From a virus, in IMG/VR virus record IMGVR_UViG_3300050821_002127, positions 1 through 47,011 of that record: a stretch of 47,011 nucleotides of DNA, one strand, 5' to 3'. The notes beneath the pieces are model-generated. The model worked only from the letters and a program-made list of their open reading frames with translations. It was not told the DNA's origin and did not search any database. Positions within the stretch are counted from its first letter, which is position 1. Each line of letters starts with the position of its first letter. The translations under genes and the position numbers were made by a program. This document shows, in pieces, positions 46,080 through 47,011 of this stretch.

Positions 46080-47011
46080 ATGGCATTAGGACTTGTCGTT
46101 GCAAACGACATCGTAAATGAAGCTCTAATCTATTATGTCAGGGGCAAAACCTTGCCTCAGACTATGGAAGAGCGGCCTTTGGTTAAAGTACTTCGGGAAA
46201 ACCAGAAGACTTTCCCATCGGGCAACCTTCAAATCAGCACTCCGATTCAGGGTGCTTACATGAGCGACACTGCTGGCTTCTTCTCTGGCTTTCAGGAAGA
46301 CGACCAGTTGACCTTCACGCAAGCTCAGAATGCGCTTCGCGCGGTCTATCCGTGGAAAGAAATGCACGCTGGACTTATCATTAGCGAAACAGAGCTAAAG
46401 AAAGACGGCATCTCGGTTAACGATAACATGAAGACCTCCGAACATTCGGGGGTTGAACTGACTCGCTTAACCGGCATCCTCGAAAACCGCCTCGATGACT
46501 TCGCTGAATCATGGGCGCGCATGTTTAACCTGACCTGTTGGAAGGACGGCTCGCAAGACGCCAAGGTCTTCCCCGGTCTGCAATCAATCCTGCCTGTTGG
46601 CGACCCTACCGTGGGCGTCACTGGAGGCTTGAATCGCGCCACCTACTTCTGGTGGAGGCATCGTTCGAATCAGACGCTTGTGCCTAACGGCGACACTCAG
46701 TTCTTAACAAGGTTCTTGCGGAACGAACTCCGCCAGCTTCGCCGGTACCAAGGCAAGCCGTCTGTTGTCCTCTGCGGGAACGACTTCATCAACGGCCTTG
46801 AAACCGAAATCGGCAACAAGGGACTCTACACCATGGAAGGTTGGACGTCCGACAAGAACACGGACTTTGGCTTCGCTGACATCCGCCTCAAAGGCTTGGG
46901 CAAGTTTCAATATGACCCCACCTTGGACGACCTCGGCCTTTCAAAGTACTGCTACGTGTTCGACCCACGTCGCATCAAGCTCCAGCCGATGGAAGGCGAG
47001 GACAACAAGCT
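46080..47011 (+). CDS. Major capsid protein, N-terminal part
   Basis: The frame runs off the window end and continues at position 3; the joined protein has 347 residues. It begins MALGLVVANDIVNEALIYYV and contains helix- and strand-rich capsid-like segments (ENRLDDFAESWARMFNLTCW, FLRNELRQLRRYQGKPSVVLCGNDF). It follows the scaffold gene, as is standard. AGGAAAA precedes the ATG by about 10 bases. Its fold is probably HK97-like by gene order; I did not see a diagnostic motif. Confidence 0.9.
   Translation, partial: MALGLVVANDIVNEALIYYVRGKTLPQTMEERPLVKVLRENQKTFPSGNLQISTPIQGAYMSDTAGFFSGFQEDDQLTFTQAQNALRAVYPWKEMHAGLIISETELKKDGISVNDNMKTSEHSGVELTRLTGILENRLDDFAESWARMFNLTCWKDGSQDAKVFPGLQSILPVGDPTVGVTGGLNRATYFWWRHRSNQTLVPNGDTQFLTRFLRNELRQLRRYQGKPSVVLCGNDFINGLETEIGNKGLYTMEGWTSDKNTDFGFADIRLKGLGKFQYDPTLDDLGLSKYCYVFDPRRIKLQPMEGEDNK
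46915..47011. repeat. Terminal direct repeat, right copy
   Basis: This is identical to bases 1-97. With the overlap removed the unit is 46,914 bp. Confidence 0.97.

Noticed and set aside
1-47011. tRNA genes, integrase, repressor or phage RNA polymerase
   Set aside because: I looked for cloverleaf-like sequence and for characteristic motifs on both strands and saw none I could support.

Overview
The window is a complete or near-complete genome of a tailed double-stranded DNA phage with a podovirus-type virion plan. The first 97 bases are repeated exactly as the last 97, and both copies lie inside the major capsid gene. The molecule was therefore assembled as a circle (unit length 46,914 bp) or is terminally redundant, and was opened within that gene. 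I see no integrase, excisionase, lysogeny repressor, phage RNA polymerase, tRNA or CRISPR array. It looks virulent and dependent on host RNA polymerase. The host is not identifiable from sequence. A lipoprotein with a lipobox, an outer-membrane-barrel-like protein and spanin-like small proteins point to a Gram-negative-type envelope.

Two opposed transcription units cover almost everything. The plus-strand late unit starts near 40.65 kb behind a good sigma70-like promoter. It runs through small terminase, large terminase, portal, scaffold and capsid (across the window ends) and on to 18.16 kb. After the capsid come an exported protein and a strong terminator, then small virion proteins, a tail adaptor, a fibre with a signal peptide, and two membrane coiled-coil proteins. 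A holin-like protein, an exported barrel-like protein, an NlpC/P60-type hydrolase, a lipoprotein, a two-piece tail nozzle and four internal virion proteins follow. The last of these is a 1759-residue polyvalent protein with an HExxH metallopeptidase motif.

The minus-strand early unit runs from 39.8 kb down to 18.1 kb and meets the late unit tail to tail with a 44-base overlap. It opens with about twenty small, mostly unrecognised genes, many joined by ATGA or GTGA stop-start overlaps; several are too short for routine gene calling. Then come recombination and replication functions: Cas4/RecB-like nuclease, RecA/Sak4-like ATPase, nucleotidyltransferase-like protein and a probable ssDNA-binding protein. 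They are followed by two HNH nucleases, a PurD-like ATP-grasp ligase, a ParB-like protein, a DNA methyltransferase, a uracil-DNA-glycosylase/family A DNA polymerase fusion and a DUF3987-type helicase.

Between the two units (38.8-40.77 kb) lies a mostly noncoding control region. It holds a TATA microsatellite flanked by a long inverted repeat, repeated TTGCAA and AAAGCTTGC motifs, a 12-bp-stem terminator, one small plus-strand gene, and candidate late promoters. This is my best candidate for the replication origin.

The most striking global signal is that I could not find a single GATC in the window on a complete read by eye, where about 180 would be expected.
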